From positions 1 through 40,907 of the forward strand of contig UREK01000018.1 in NCBI GenBank assembly GCA_900546845.1: a DNA stretch of 40,907 bases, read 5' to 3'. Both the position numbers and the translations under genes were made by a program. Below the pieces are notes generated by a model. The model made no database searches and was not told the origin of the DNA. It saw only the letters and a list, made by a program, of their open reading frames with translations. Source of the DNA: an uncultured Eubacteriales bacterium. GTDB taxonomy: Bacteria; Bacillota; Clostridia; Christensenellales; CAG-138. Shown in pieces: positions 1-7,501 of this stretch; the first letter of the stretch is position 1; each line of letters opens with the position of its first letter.

Positions 1-377
1 TGCATCGCCCACTGGGCGCGCTCGGCTCCGCCCCTTTGCCAAAGGAGCCTTTTGGTCTGTGCGCTCTCGTGCGCCGTTCGAATACGAAAAAGCATTGGAG
101 TTTACCACCCCCAAAAGCCCCCTTTTTGAAAGGGGGTGGCGGCGGCGTAAGCCGCCGACGGGGGATTGCCGGAAATAGCGGTGCTTCGTGAAACATGCCG
201 GAGGATTTCCGTATTCCAGCGGCATGAGCCGCATGCCCCTTCACCATCTTCGCAGGAAGGGTCAGCTTCCATCCGCCCTTTGCATTCGCAAAACGATTCT
301 AATTCCAAGTTAAATAACAAACCTATATTTGAAAACACAATATGAGTACAATGGTTTCGGAGAGGATGGTAGCAAAA
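1..377. other. Intergenic stretch with clustered stem-loops
   Basis: No convincing gene lies here. Positions 105-157 hold a compact folded repeat: CCACCCCC (105-112) pairs with GGGGGTGG (132-139), CCCCCTTT (118-125) pairs with AAAGGGGG (129-136), and CGGCGGC (140-146) pairs with GCCGCCG (151-157) around a GTAA loop. This arrangement resembles the dispersed palindromic intergenic repeats common in gut Clostridia, but that is from memory and no second copy was identified here. The last part (about 290-377) is AT-rich and leads into the next gene; I did not find a clear promoter in it. Confidence 0.5.
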
Positions 378-578
378 ATGTCCAATTTTATACCGAAACG
401 ATATAAAAAAGAACAAACCACCATCCGAATTGATATTGAAAAGATGAAAAGGCTCGATGCCCTGGCTGCGTCTTATAATATGAGCCGGAATGAATTTATC
501 AACCAGTGTATCGATTATGCATTGGAACAGATGGATTCCAGTGAATCTTCTGAGTTACCGCCGAATTTTATGGCTTGA
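378..578 (+). CDS. Small ribbon-helix-helix (CopG/Arc-like) protein
   Basis: Predicted 66-residue DNA-binding protein. A short basic N-terminus is followed by a beta strand (QTTIRID, about 13-19) and two helices with the pattern MKRLDALAASYNMSRNEFIN, which is the ribbon-helix-helix layout of CopG/Arc/MetJ-type repressors. These bind DNA as dimers through the strand. The ATG at 378 is preferred because GGAGAGG lies at 359-365; an in-frame ATG at 342 has no Shine-Dalgarno site. Base composition is AT-richer than the neighbours, so it may be of foreign origin. No toxin partner is visible beside it, so an antitoxin role is not supported. Its target is unknown. Confidence 0.75.
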   Translation: MSNFIPKRYKKEQTTIRIDIEKMKRLDALAASYNMSRNEFINQCIDYALEQMDSSESSELPPNFMA

Positions 579-612
579 TACCCACAACAATTCTATTTAA
601 AGGAGGCCCCCA

Positions 613-885
613 ATGAGCGATGCTTTTGCCGAACTTCTCGCCCAGGTAGCGGAGGAATTCGGCGTTACGCCGGAAGAGGTGTACCGGGACATTGAGGAAG
701 CGATCGCCGCAGCCATGGCGGAAGCCGCAGCCGACCCCGACCCTGCCGCGCGGGAAATCTGGGCGCGGATGCCCCGCGCGGGCGCGCGCCCAACGCCGGA
801 GGAGATGATCGCGTTCCTCAGCGGGATGATGCTGCTTGCGCAGGCGCGGCAGGATGACGCCGCGCCGCCTCTCCCGCTCCACTGA
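613..885 (+). CDS. Small Spo0A C-terminal-like protein
   Basis: 90-residue acidic helical protein with a strong ribosome site (AAAGGAGG just upstream). The N-terminal half (VAEEFGVTPEEVYRDIEEAI) resembles the recognition part of the Spo0A C-terminal DNA-binding domain, where TPSRVERAIRHAI is typical. The segment IWARMPRAGARPTPEEMIAFL matches, as I recall, a group of small Clostridia proteins annotated as Spo0A C-terminal domain-containing. It lacks a receiver domain and the full DNA-binding domain, so it is not Spo0A itself. It converges on the 51-residue gene at 895-1050. Function is unknown; the fold assignment is moderate. Confidence 0.7.
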   Translation: MSDAFAELLAQVAEEFGVTPEEVYRDIEEAIAAAMAEAAADPDPAAREIWARMPRAGARPTPEEMIAFLSGMMLLAQARQDDAAPPLPLH

Positions 886-894
886 GCCGCGCGC

Positions 895-1050
895 TTACAG
901 GTCGTCCGCGTCCTGCACGGGCCAGCCGCCATCCTCATCCGTGCCGGTGTACCAACCCTGCACGTCCGAGGGGATCGGCGGCATATGCGCGCAGCGGAAC
1001 GCGTTGGTGAGCCGATCCGGCGCGGGTTCTTTGCCTTTCTTCTTTTCCAT
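895..1050 (-). CDS. Short conserved-looking hypothetical protein, 51 aa
   Basis: A short open frame on the minus strand starts with ATG at 1050, a few bases after a good AGGAGGT ribosome site, and ends with TAA at 895. The product has a lysine-rich start (MEKKKGKEPAPDRL), a middle with CAHMPPIPSDVQGWYTGT and an acidic end (GGWPVQDADDL). The single Cys-His pair, the aromatic and proline content and the strong ribosome site argue for a real gene. Its stop is 9 bp from that of the convergent Spo0A-C-like gene. I do not recognise a family. Confidence 0.6.
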   Translation of the reverse strand: MEKKKGKEPAPDRLTNAFRCAHMPPIPSDVQGWYTGTDEDGGWPVQDADDL

Positions 1051-1136
1051 GAAGTTACCTCCTAGCCGTTTTGCTTAGTATCTGCGCAAATGAAGAAAGC
1101 ATACGGAAAAGGCGCGCCCTGTGGCGCGCCCCAGCC

Positions 1137-1325
1137 TGTCGAAAAAGCCCCTAGGGGCTTCGGGGGTCGCAACCCCCGGAGGCTTTTATCGTGAGCGGCG
1201 GCGTGTACGCCGCGAGCGAAAAGCCTTGCTTGCCAAGGCTTTCTTCTCACGCAGCACTGGCCGCGCCAAAGGCGCAAGTGCGGCGTGTAATTCTCGAAAA
1301 ATGTGGCGCAGCCACTTTTTCGACA
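1137..1325. repeat. 189-bp MITE-like element with 11-bp terminal inverted repeats
   Basis: TGTCGAAAAAG at 1137-1147 is exactly repeated in inverse at 1315-1325 (CTTTTTCGACA). The interior is packed with further inverted repeats: AAGCCCC/GGGGCTT, GGGGGT/ACCCCC, GCGGCG/CGCCGC around GTGTA, AAAGCCTTG/CAAGGCTTT, and CGTGAG/CTCACG. No coding frame explains it. The layout suggests a non-autonomous mobile repeat or a large structured RNA. No clear target-site duplication is visible at its edges. It fills most of the roughly 330-bp gene-free stretch between the 51-aa gene and mreB. Just before it, GGCGCGCC occurs twice (1111-1130) as a separate hairpin. Confidence 0.55.
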
Positions 1326-1330
1326 CTCTG

Positions 1331-1366
1331 AAAGCGCCCGCGTCCCTTTTGGAGCGCAGGCGCTTT
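1331..1366 (-). terminator. Possible terminator downstream of mreB
   Basis: AAAGCGCCCGCG (1331-1342) pairs with CGCAGGCGCTTT (1355-1366) with one mismatch. The hairpin lies 14 bp past the mreB stop. On the mreB strand only a short T run follows, so termination strength is doubtful. Confidence 0.45.
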
Positions 1367-1380
1367 TGCCGCTTCTTGTT

Positions 1381-2421
1381 TTATTCGGTGTAATACTCGC
1401 CGCGGCGGTAATCATAAATCGCGCCACGGGTGAAGGAGTCGATGTTTTCGAGCACCTTGCCCGTGCCGATCGCCACACAGGAGATTGGGTCCTCCGCAAT
1501 ATAGCAGGGCACCTTGGTGTGCTCGGAGATGAATTTGTCGATGCCGTAGAGCAGCGCGCCGCCTCCCGTCAGGCAGATGCCGTTTTCTGCAACGTCGCTC
1601 GCAAGCTCCGGCGGCGTTTTTTCAAACATGGTGCGCACGCTTTCAAGGATGGCCTGCAAGGGTTCCTCGAGCGCGTCGATCATCTCGTTGCTGCCAACGA
1701 CGATCGCCTGCGGCAGGCCGGAAATGAGGTTACGGCCTTTTACGTCGATGAAAAGCTGCTCTCGCCGCGGATAGGCCGAGCCGATGCGGATCTTCATCTC
1801 CTCCGCCGTGCGTTCGCCGATGAGCAGGTTATGCTTTTTGCGCATGTAGCGCACGATGGCGTCATCAAATTTATCGCCCGCGATCTTGATGGAATCGGAA
1901 AGCACCGCCCCGCCGAGGGAGATGAGCGCCACGTCCGTCGTGCCGCCGCCGATGTCCACCACCATATTGCCGCGCGGCTCCGCGATGTCGATGCCCGCGC
2001 CGATGGCGGCGGCGATGGGTTCCTCGATGAGGTAGGTGTGCCGCGCCCCGGCCTCTTCCGTCGCGTCGATGACGGAGCGTTTTTCCACCTCCGTCACACC
2101 GGAGGGCACGCACACCACAACGCGCGGCTTGAAGAACACGCGGGAGCCGACAACTTTTTTGAGGAAGTAATGAAGGAGGCGCTCCGTGATGTCGTAGTTG
2201 GAAATCACACCGTCCCGCAGCGGGCGCACCGCCGCGATGGTGCCAGGCGTGCGGCCGAGCATGCGGCGCGCTTCCTCGCCGATGGCAAGGATGCGGCCGG
2301 TGATCTTCTCCACGGCCACAACGGAAGGCTCGCGCAGCACGATGCCCTTTCCGCGCACATAAACCAGGATGCTCGCCGTACCAAGATCGATGCCGACGTC
2401 GTTAAATTCAAGAAAACCCAT
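1381..2421 (-). CDS. mreB: MreB/Mbl family rod-shape cytoskeletal protein
   Basis: 346-residue bacterial actin homologue that polymerises under the membrane and guides sidewall peptidoglycan synthesis. Actin-fold nucleotide-binding motifs are clear: phosphate-1 loop IDLGTAS (about 11-17), the phosphate-2 motif DIGGGTTDVA, and a late LTGGGALLYGID adenosine loop. The length is normal for MreB (about 330-345). Start ATG at 2421 follows an AAGGGAG ribosome site. No mreC or mreD lies alongside, so this could be a free-standing paralogue (Mbl- or MreBH-like) rather than the main mreB; sequence alone does not separate them. A sigma-A-like promoter is seen upstream. Confidence 0.93.
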   Translation of the reverse strand: MGFLEFNDVGIDLGTASILVYVRGKGIVLREPSVVAVEKITGRILAIGEEARRMLGRTPGTIAAVRPLRDGVISNYDITERLLHYFLKKVVGSRVFFKPRVVVCVPSGVTEVEKRSVIDATEEAGARHTYLIEEPIAAAIGAGIDIAEPRGNMVVDIGGGTTDVALISLGGAVLSDSIKIAGDKFDDAIVRYMRKKHNLLIGERTAEEMKIRIGSAYPRREQLFIDVKGRNLISGLPQAIVVGSNEMIDALEEPLQAILESVRTMFEKTPPELASDVAENGICLTGGGALLYGIDKFISEHTKVPCYIAEDPISCVAIGTGKVLENIDSFTRGAIYDYRRGEYYTE

Positions 2422-2506
2422 ATTGTAACTCCCTTCAAGAGAAAGCGCTCACGCAAAAACCGCGGCGTGAACACGCAGCTCACAATTCCGCGTATAATTC
2501 CGAATT

Positions 2507-2535
2507 ATTGTATCATTTTATCATAAATGGGACAA
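2507..2535 (-). promoter_or_regulatory. Promoter for mreB
   Basis: On the minus strand TTGTCC (2530-2535) and TACAAT (2507-2512) are separated by 17 bp, a good housekeeping match. It leaves a leader of about 80 nt before mreB. Confidence 0.6.
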
Positions 2536-2594
2536 GTGCGCATACGGGTAAATTTGAACAAATTATGAAAAAAGGCCGATGCTTTCCAGCGTTC

Positions 2595-2623
2595 TTGTAA
2601 ATCCCCCGGCGATAGGATATAAT
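2595..2623 (+). promoter_or_regulatory. Promoter for the sortase pair
   Basis: TTGTAA (2595-2600), 17-bp spacer and TATAAT (2618-2623) lie upstream of the first sortase and divergent from the mreB promoter. Confidence 0.6.
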
Positions 2624-2699
2624 TTTTCCAGTGATCATCAAAGCGGGGGTGTTTTGTGTGCCCCAGCATTGGTGTATTAAATTAAGGAATGGTGCTTGT

Positions 2700-3623
2700 A
2701 TGAATGGTGCTTCCATGATAAAAAAACGCCTCATCCGGCTGTTTGCCCTGGCCTGCGCGCTTATGCTTGCCGCCTCCCTCGCCGCCTGCGCGCCCAGCGC
2801 AGCCGAAAACAATTCCGATCCGATCGACATCGGCCTGCCGCTTGCGAACCCGACCCCCGCGCCCTCGGAGACGCCTGCCGCGGCGCCGTCCGCGAGCCCT
2901 TCCGCAGCGCCGGCCGTTTCGCCGTCTGCTGCGCCGGATAGCTCCGCTGTTCCGGTCAGCTCAGCCACCCCGGACGCTTCCGCGACGGCGCGGCCGACCT
3001 CGTCCATCGACGCCTCCACCATCACGGGTAACGAGAATATCAAGGACGAAGCCAAGCTCAGCTATGAAGAATACCGTGCGCTCAACAAGGACGTTGTCGG
3101 TTGGATTAAAATCAAGGACACCAACGTGGATTACCCTGTTGTGCAGAGCCACGACAACGAGGAATACCTCACCCTGACCCCGACGCTCGTGGAGTCCAAG
3201 GCGGGCTCGCTTTTCGTGGACTGCAATTCCTCGCTTTCCGGCCAATACGCCGTCATCCACGGGCACAACATGAGCAAGAGCAAGATCATGTTCGCGCAGC
3301 TCACCAACTACGGCAACCGCGCGTTTTACGACAGCCACCGCACGTTCGAGCTGACCATCGGCGATCACACTTATACCTATAAGGTGTTCGCCGTGTACAC
3401 CGTGGACGTGGGCGACGTGAAGAACGCGAAATATATGATGTTCGATTACCCGAGCGACGCCGCTTTCGCCAACTACATGAACGATACGCTGGCCCCGCTT
3501 TCGCAGTTCCCGGTGGATACCACCATCGGCCCGGATGACCATGTGATCTCGCTTTCCACCTGCAGCCACAACGGCTCCGGCTATAACAAGAACCGCTTTG
3601 TAGTGCATGCCGTGCGCCAGTAA
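2700..3623 (+). CDS. Class B-like sortase with lipoprotein signal
   Basis: 307-residue extracytoplasmic cysteine transpeptidase. The N-terminus has a basic start, a hydrophobic run and lipobox LAAC with Cys30, so it is predicted to be lipid-anchored. A Pro/Ala/Ser-rich spacer (about 45-110) then leads to the sortase domain (about 120-307). Catalytic residues are visible: His189 in VIHGHN, Cys288 in LSTCS and Arg299 in NRFVVHA. The phrase VVGWIKIKDTNVDYPVVQ is typical of class B enzymes. Sortases join surface proteins or pilins to acceptors; no substrate with a sorting motif was found nearby. Start at 2700 is chosen by the upstream AAGGAA; an in-frame ATG at 2715 would also keep the lipobox. 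Confidence 0.85.
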   Translation: MNGASMIKKRLIRLFALACALMLAASLAACAPSAAENNSDPIDIGLPLANPTPAPSETPAAAPSASPSAAPAVSPSAAPDSSAVPVSSATPDASATARPTSSIDASTITGNENIKDEAKLSYEEYRALNKDVVGWIKIKDTNVDYPVVQSHDNEEYLTLTPTLVESKAGSLFVDCNSSLSGQYAVIHGHNMSKSKIMFAQLTNYGNRAFYDSHRTFELTIGDHTYTYKVFAVYTVDVGDVKNAKYMMFDYPSDAAFANYMNDTLAPLSQFPVDTTIGPDDHVISLSTCSHNGSGYNKNRFVVHAVRQ

Positions 3624-3657
3624 CGCCGGACATTTTTTCAGGAAGGAGCCGACAGCA

Positions 3658-4524
3658 TTGACGAAGCCGATACGCAGCGGGATCTTCGCCCTGTTATTCG
3701 CCGCATCCTTCCTTTTTTGTGCGGGGTGCGATGAGACGATCCCTTCACCTACGCCTACGCCTCCGGCTCCAACGGCTACGCTTGCCGTTACGCAAACCCC
3801 GGACGCAGCGCCTTCTCCCATGCCCGGCGGTTCCCCAATGCCAACGCCGAGCGCAACGCCTGAAGGCTATGCCGCGGCGGAGCTTGACGGCGTCGCCGGG
3901 CCGGACGACGTGCTGCCTGTCTACGCTTCCTATGAGGAAGCGGCGCAGGCCAGCGCCGACGCGCGCGGCGTATGCGAGACCGTCGGCTGGATCACCGTCC
4001 CCAATACGAGCATTGATTATCCAGTCTACCTCAACGAAGAGGACGGCGAATATTATCTGGACCACAACGGCGAGGGCATGGTCAGCAAATATGGCGCGAT
4101 CTTCATGGATACGCGCAACGCGGACCCGGCGCAGCAGCAGCATGTGCTCATCTATGGGCACGACATGCGCAACGGCACCATGTTCCACGACCTCGAAAGC
4201 TACACGCAGCAGTCCTTTTTTGAGGAGAACCGATATATCACCCTGATCTGGAACGGCGTGGAGACCGTCTGGCAGGTTTACCTTGCGATGCCGCTTACAA
4301 GCTACAACGTCCGCTTCACTTGGACGCGCTTTGAAAGTGGGGATCAATTTGCGGAATTCATAGCGGATATGCGGGCCTATGCGGAGATGATTTCCGCTTC
4401 GATCGTCGACGGCAGCGTCGCCGTCGGCCCGAACGACCAGGTGCTCACGCTTTCCACCTGCACCTACCGGCCGCCCGAGTCCAAGGAGCAGGGCTTCGTC
4501 GTGCAGGCGCGGCGCATCCGCTGA
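3658..4524 (+). CDS. Second class B-like sortase, lipoprotein, altered active site
   Basis: 288 residues from a TTG start at 3658, chosen because GGAAGGAG lies at 3641-3648. Hydrophobic N-terminus ends in FCAGC with Cys24 as probable lipidation site. A Pro/Thr-rich linker (about 28-70) precedes a sortase domain with VGWITVPNTSIDYPVY, His168 (IYGHDM) and Cys268 (LSTC). The catalytic arginine normally found just before the final FVV strand is absent: QGFVVQA stands where its neighbour has NRFVVHA. Arg271, three residues after the cysteine, might substitute, or the protein may be inactive as a transpeptidase. It follows the first sortase by 34 bp and is probably co-transcribed. Confidence 0.8.
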   Translation: MTKPIRSGIFALLFAASFLFCAGCDETIPSPTPTPPAPTATLAVTQTPDAAPSPMPGGSPMPTPSATPEGYAAAELDGVAGPDDVLPVYASYEEAAQASADARGVCETVGWITVPNTSIDYPVYLNEEDGEYYLDHNGEGMVSKYGAIFMDTRNADPAQQQHVLIYGHDMRNGTMFHDLESYTQQSFFEENRYITLIWNGVETVWQVYLAMPLTSYNVRFTWTRFESGDQFAEFIADMRAYAEMISASIVDGSVAVGPNDQVLTLSTCTYRPPESKEQGFVVQARRIR

Positions 4525-4541
4525 TGGCATCGTTCCCCAGG

Positions 4542-4568
4542 GGCGCAGCAACGTGCGCCTTTTTGTTT
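4542..4568 (+). terminator. Terminator after sortase pair
   Basis: GGCGCA (4542-4547) pairs with TGCGCC (4554-4559), followed by TTTTTGTTTT, 17 bp after the second sortase stop. Confidence 0.75.
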
Positions 4569-4684
4569 TGCGAAGAAGCTGGGCTTCCGAAAACGTGGAA
4601 AACCCAAAGAAGGCATGGACATCGTGTTCTACGCCAAAGGAGCGCCGCGCGCTTGAACCCGATCATTTTTATGATGCCGCCAAA

Positions 4685-4713
4685 AGAGCGAAAGCACTTC
4701 CCGCTTTCGCTCT
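4685..4713 (-). terminator. Terminator after the ROK kinase
   Basis: An 11-bp perfect stem (4685-4695 with 4703-4713) is followed on the minus strand by TTTT. It closes the minus-strand operon that runs from ytxC to the ROK kinase. Confidence 0.7.
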
Positions 4714-4734
4714 CCGACATTTTTCACGCCGTTT

Positions 4735-5685
4735 TTATAGCCGCGCGTCCTGTTCCAGCATTGCCGCGCCGACGATGCCCGCATCGTTCCCAAGCCGTGC
4801 AGGCACGATGCGCGCGAACTCGCTGAAGAAGCATTTTCCCCGCACGTTCTCCACAAGCGGCGCAAAGAGGAAATCGCCCGCAAGGCTCACGCCGCCGCCG
4901 ATGGCGACCACCTCCGGATCGAGCAGGTGAATGACGGAAACCACCGCCGAGCCGAGCGCATCCACAAAGCGCGCGAAGATGGCGGAGGCCGCCGGGTCGC
5001 CCGTGCGCGCACAGTCGACCACAAGTTTTGCGTCCACCCGCGCGGCGTCGCCCCCCGTGCGCGTGAATAGCAGCCCGCGTTCACCGTTCGCCAGCGCTTC
5101 GCGCGCCTCGCGGATCAGCGCTGTGGCGGCGCAGCGCGTTTCGATGCAGCCGCGCGTGCCGCAGGTGCAGCGCGCGCCACCGATGTCAAGCGCCATGTGG
5201 CCAAGCTCCACGCCATGCCCCATACCGCCGCGCCAAAGCCTGCCGCCAACGATCACGCCGCCGCCAACGCCGGTACCAAGCGTCAGCAGCACCGCGCATT
5301 TCGCGCCGGCAAACGCGCCCGCGTAAAGCTCCGCAAGCGCCGCGGCGTCCGCATCGTTGGCGAGGAACACAGGCGTTTCCGGGAAATGCGCCTGCACCTC
5401 CGCGCGCAGCGGCACATCATGCAGATCCAAATTGTAGGCGTTGAGCACGCGCTCGGCCGCCGGGTCGATGCTGCCCGGCACCGCGACGCCGATGGAGGAA
5501 GGCAGCGCCTCAAGCCCCGCCTTCCCGCAGAGGTCGCGCGTCATTTGCGCGACTGTCTCCGCAAGGGCGCCCGGGTAAGCCTGCTTTTCAAACGGGCGCG
5601 TCATGCGCGCCACGACCGCGAGGGACGCATCCACAACGCCCGCGGCAATGTTCGTCCCGCCGATGTCAAATCCGATCCTGTACAT
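4735..5685 (-). CDS. ROK family sugar kinase, probable glucokinase
   Basis: 316-residue cytoplasmic kinase that would phosphorylate glucose or a related hexose with ATP. The ROK pattern is complete: N-terminal phosphate loop DIGGTN (8-13), GTGVGGGVI, the acidic catalytic NDAD, HMALD near the sugar site, and the zinc-binding CTCGTRGCIE. A C-terminal IGGGVSLAG adenosine loop is also present. There is no N-terminal helix-turn-helix, so it is a kinase and not a ROK repressor. Length is typical (about 300-320). It is last in the run ytxC-uvrC-HAD-hprK-ROK, 39 bp after hprK. Exact sugar is not decided by sequence. Confidence 0.88.
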   Translation of the reverse strand: MYRIGFDIGGTNIAAGVVDASLAVVARMTRPFEKQAYPGALAETVAQMTRDLCGKAGLEALPSSIGVAVPGSIDPAAERVLNAYNLDLHDVPLRAEVQAHFPETPVFLANDADAAALAELYAGAFAGAKCAVLLTLGTGVGGGVIVGGRLWRGGMGHGVELGHMALDIGGARCTCGTRGCIETRCAATALIREAREALANGERGLLFTRTGGDAARVDAKLVVDCARTGDPAASAIFARFVDALGSAVVSVIHLLDPEVVAIGGGVSLAGDFLFAPLVENVRGKCFFSEFARIVPARLGNDAGIVGAAMLEQDARL

Positions 5686-5724
5686 GGTTCGTTTCCTTTC
5701 CGTAATCCAATCCGCGCAATGCGT

Positions 5725-6645
5725 TTATCGTCCCAGCGTTTCGCGCGCCTTCCGGCTGAATTCCTCGGAGGCGTTATAGCCCAGGCGGCGGAGCCGGAAG
5801 TTGCGGGCCGCAACCTCCACCACCACGGAAAGGTTGCGCCCTGGGCTGACCGGCACGCGCGTGGTAGGCACGTCCACATCTAAAATGCGCTCGAAGCGGC
5901 CCTCGATCCCCGTGCGGTCGTATTGCGCGTTCTCGTTCCAAAGCTCCAGTTCAATGCAGAAGTCGATGGTCTTTTCCGCATTCACCGCGCCCACGCCGTA
6001 AAGATAGCGCACATCCACAATGCCGATGCCGCGCACCTCGATCATGTGGCGTGTCAGCTCCGGCGCGCGCCCGGAAAGGCGGTTTGGCGCAACGCGGGTG
6101 ATCTCCACCACGTCGTCCGCCACGAGCCTGTGCCCCATCTTGATCATCTCGATGGCTGTCTCGCTCTTGCCGATGCCGCTTGGCCCCTGCAGAAGCACGC
6201 CCACGCCAAACACATCTAGCAGCACGCCATGCAGCAGGATGCGCGGCGCAAGCTCGCGGCCCACATAGTTCAGGATGCGGTGGCCAAGGTCGTCCGTGCG
6301 CAAGTCGGATTTAAACACTGGCACGGCATGCCGCTTCGCGCAATCGAGAAGCGCCTGCGGCGGGGTGTTGCCGCGCGCGCACACGATGCAGGGGATCTTG
6401 AATCCCATGAAACGTTCCATGCGCTCAGAAACGTCCCTATAGGTCAGCGTGCGCAGGTAATGCATCTCCGCGTTGCCAATGAGCTGCACGCGCTGCGGCA
6501 TGAAATGCTCATAAAAGCCCGTAAATTGCAGGCCCGGCCGCCCGATTTCGCCCGTGCTGAACACGACGTTGCCGTTGCCGGGTTCCAGGATCGTAAGCTC
6601 TAGGTTCTGCGCGACTTCTTCCACGCGCAGGCACACCGTTTTCAT
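5725..6645 (-). CDS. hprK: HPr kinase/phosphorylase
   Basis: 306-residue bifunctional enzyme that phosphorylates and dephosphorylates HPr on a serine, setting carbon catabolite control in low-GC Gram-positives and their relatives. The C-terminal kinase domain has His139 (LLHG), Walker A GPSGIGKSE (154-162), Asp178 (VADD) and the family signature EVRGIGIVDV. The N-terminal domain is typical. ATG at 6645 is chosen over an upstream in-frame ATG because AAGGAG sits nine bases before it. It lies 26 bp after the HAD gene and 39 bp before the ROK kinase. No ptsH or PTS gene is in the window. Confidence 0.96.
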   Translation of the reverse strand: MKTVCLRVEEVAQNLELTILEPGNGNVVFSTGEIGRPGLQFTGFYEHFMPQRVQLIGNAEMHYLRTLTYRDVSERMERFMGFKIPCIVCARGNTPPQALLDCAKRHAVPVFKSDLRTDDLGHRILNYVGRELAPRILLHGVLLDVFGVGVLLQGPSGIGKSETAIEMIKMGHRLVADDVVEITRVAPNRLSGRAPELTRHMIEVRGIGIVDVRYLYGVGAVNAEKTIDFCIELELWNENAQYDRTGIEGRFERILDVDVPTTRVPVSPGRNLSVVVEVAARNFRLRRLGYNASEEFSRKARETLGR

Positions 6646-6671
6646 CGTTTCCCGCTCCTTGTCCATCTCAC

Positions 6672-7466
6672 TCACCCGAGGATCAGATTGTCGATCATCC
6701 AGGCCACGCCGTTTTTCCCGCAGGCCGGGACGACGCAGTCCGCCGCATCCAGCACCGCGCCGTGCGCATTCGCAACCGCCGCGCCAAGCCCCGCCCATTC
6801 GATCATCTCCAGATCGAGCAGATTGTCCCCCACGGCCGCGACCTCATGGCGCGGTACGCCAAGGTGCTGCGCCACCCACGCCGTCGCCGAGCCCTTGTGC
6901 GCGCCCGGGTCGTTGAACTCGATGAAGCCCGCCTTCGAGCCGGAGACCTTCGCCCGCCCCGCATAGCGCCGCGCAAGGGCCGGGATCAGCTCCTCCGCAT
7001 ACGCAGGCTCCGCGATGAAGAGTACCTTTGGCACGTTTTTCCACTGTTTTTCGCAGATCTCCGGGTCGATGGCATACGGAAGATCCAAAAACGCATGGTA
7101 CGCATCCGCGGCCGGGTTCGCCCTTTCATAGACGATCCCATCCCCTTGGTAGATGTGTGCATGCACGCCGAGCTCCCGGCCAAGGAGCAGCAGCTCCTGC
7201 ACGAGCGCCGGCGGGAGCGCCGTTTGGAAGATGGCCTCATCCGTGCGCGTATCGTAGATGACCGCGCCGCCGTAATTGACGACGGGGCCGCGCATGCCGA
7301 TCGCCCTGCGGATGGCTGCGGAGCCGAGGTAGCCCCGCCCCGTTGCGACTGTGACATACACGCCTGCATCCTGCGCGCGGCGGATGGCGGCAAGGTTCTC
7401 CGCTGGCACATCGTAGGGCGACAGTGTGAGCGTATCGTCAATGTCCAAGACAAGAAGCCGGTACAT
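6672..7466 (-). CDS. Cof-type HAD phosphatase
   Basis: 264-residue haloacid-dehalogenase-fold hydrolase of the Cof/YwpJ type, which dephosphorylate small metabolites such as sugar phosphates or flavin nucleotides. Motif I is LDIDDTL with nucleophile Asp8 and Asp10. Motif II lies in TVATGRG. The C-terminal motif IV is GDNLLDLEMIEWAG, and a long C2-type cap fills the middle. KGSATAWVAQHLGV just before motif IV is also typical. It sits between uvrC and hprK with gaps of 35 and 26 bp. Substrate cannot be read from sequence. Confidence 0.9.
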   Translation of the reverse strand: MYRLLVLDIDDTLTLSPYDVPAENLAAIRRAQDAGVYVTVATGRGYLGSAAIRRAIGMRGPVVNYGGAVIYDTRTDEAIFQTALPPALVQELLLLGRELGVHAHIYQGDGIVYERANPAADAYHAFLDLPYAIDPEICEKQWKNVPKVLFIAEPAYAEELIPALARRYAGRAKVSGSKAGFIEFNDPGAHKGSATAWVAQHLGVPRHEVAAVGDNLLDLEMIEWAGLGAAVANAHGAVLDAADCVVPACGKNGVAWMIDNLILG

Positions 7467-7501
7467 ACTGTTCTTGTTCTCCTTCCGGCAAAAAAATTAT
7501 C

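Noticed and set aside
378..578. Antitoxin of a toxin-antitoxin pair
   Set aside because: The protein is ribbon-helix-helix, but no adjacent toxin-like gene is present on either side.
1081..1380. Riboswitch upstream of a gene
   Set aside because: The structured stretch lies downstream of both flanking genes (the 51-aa gene start and mreB stop orientations do not place it as a leader), so a repeat element is more likely.
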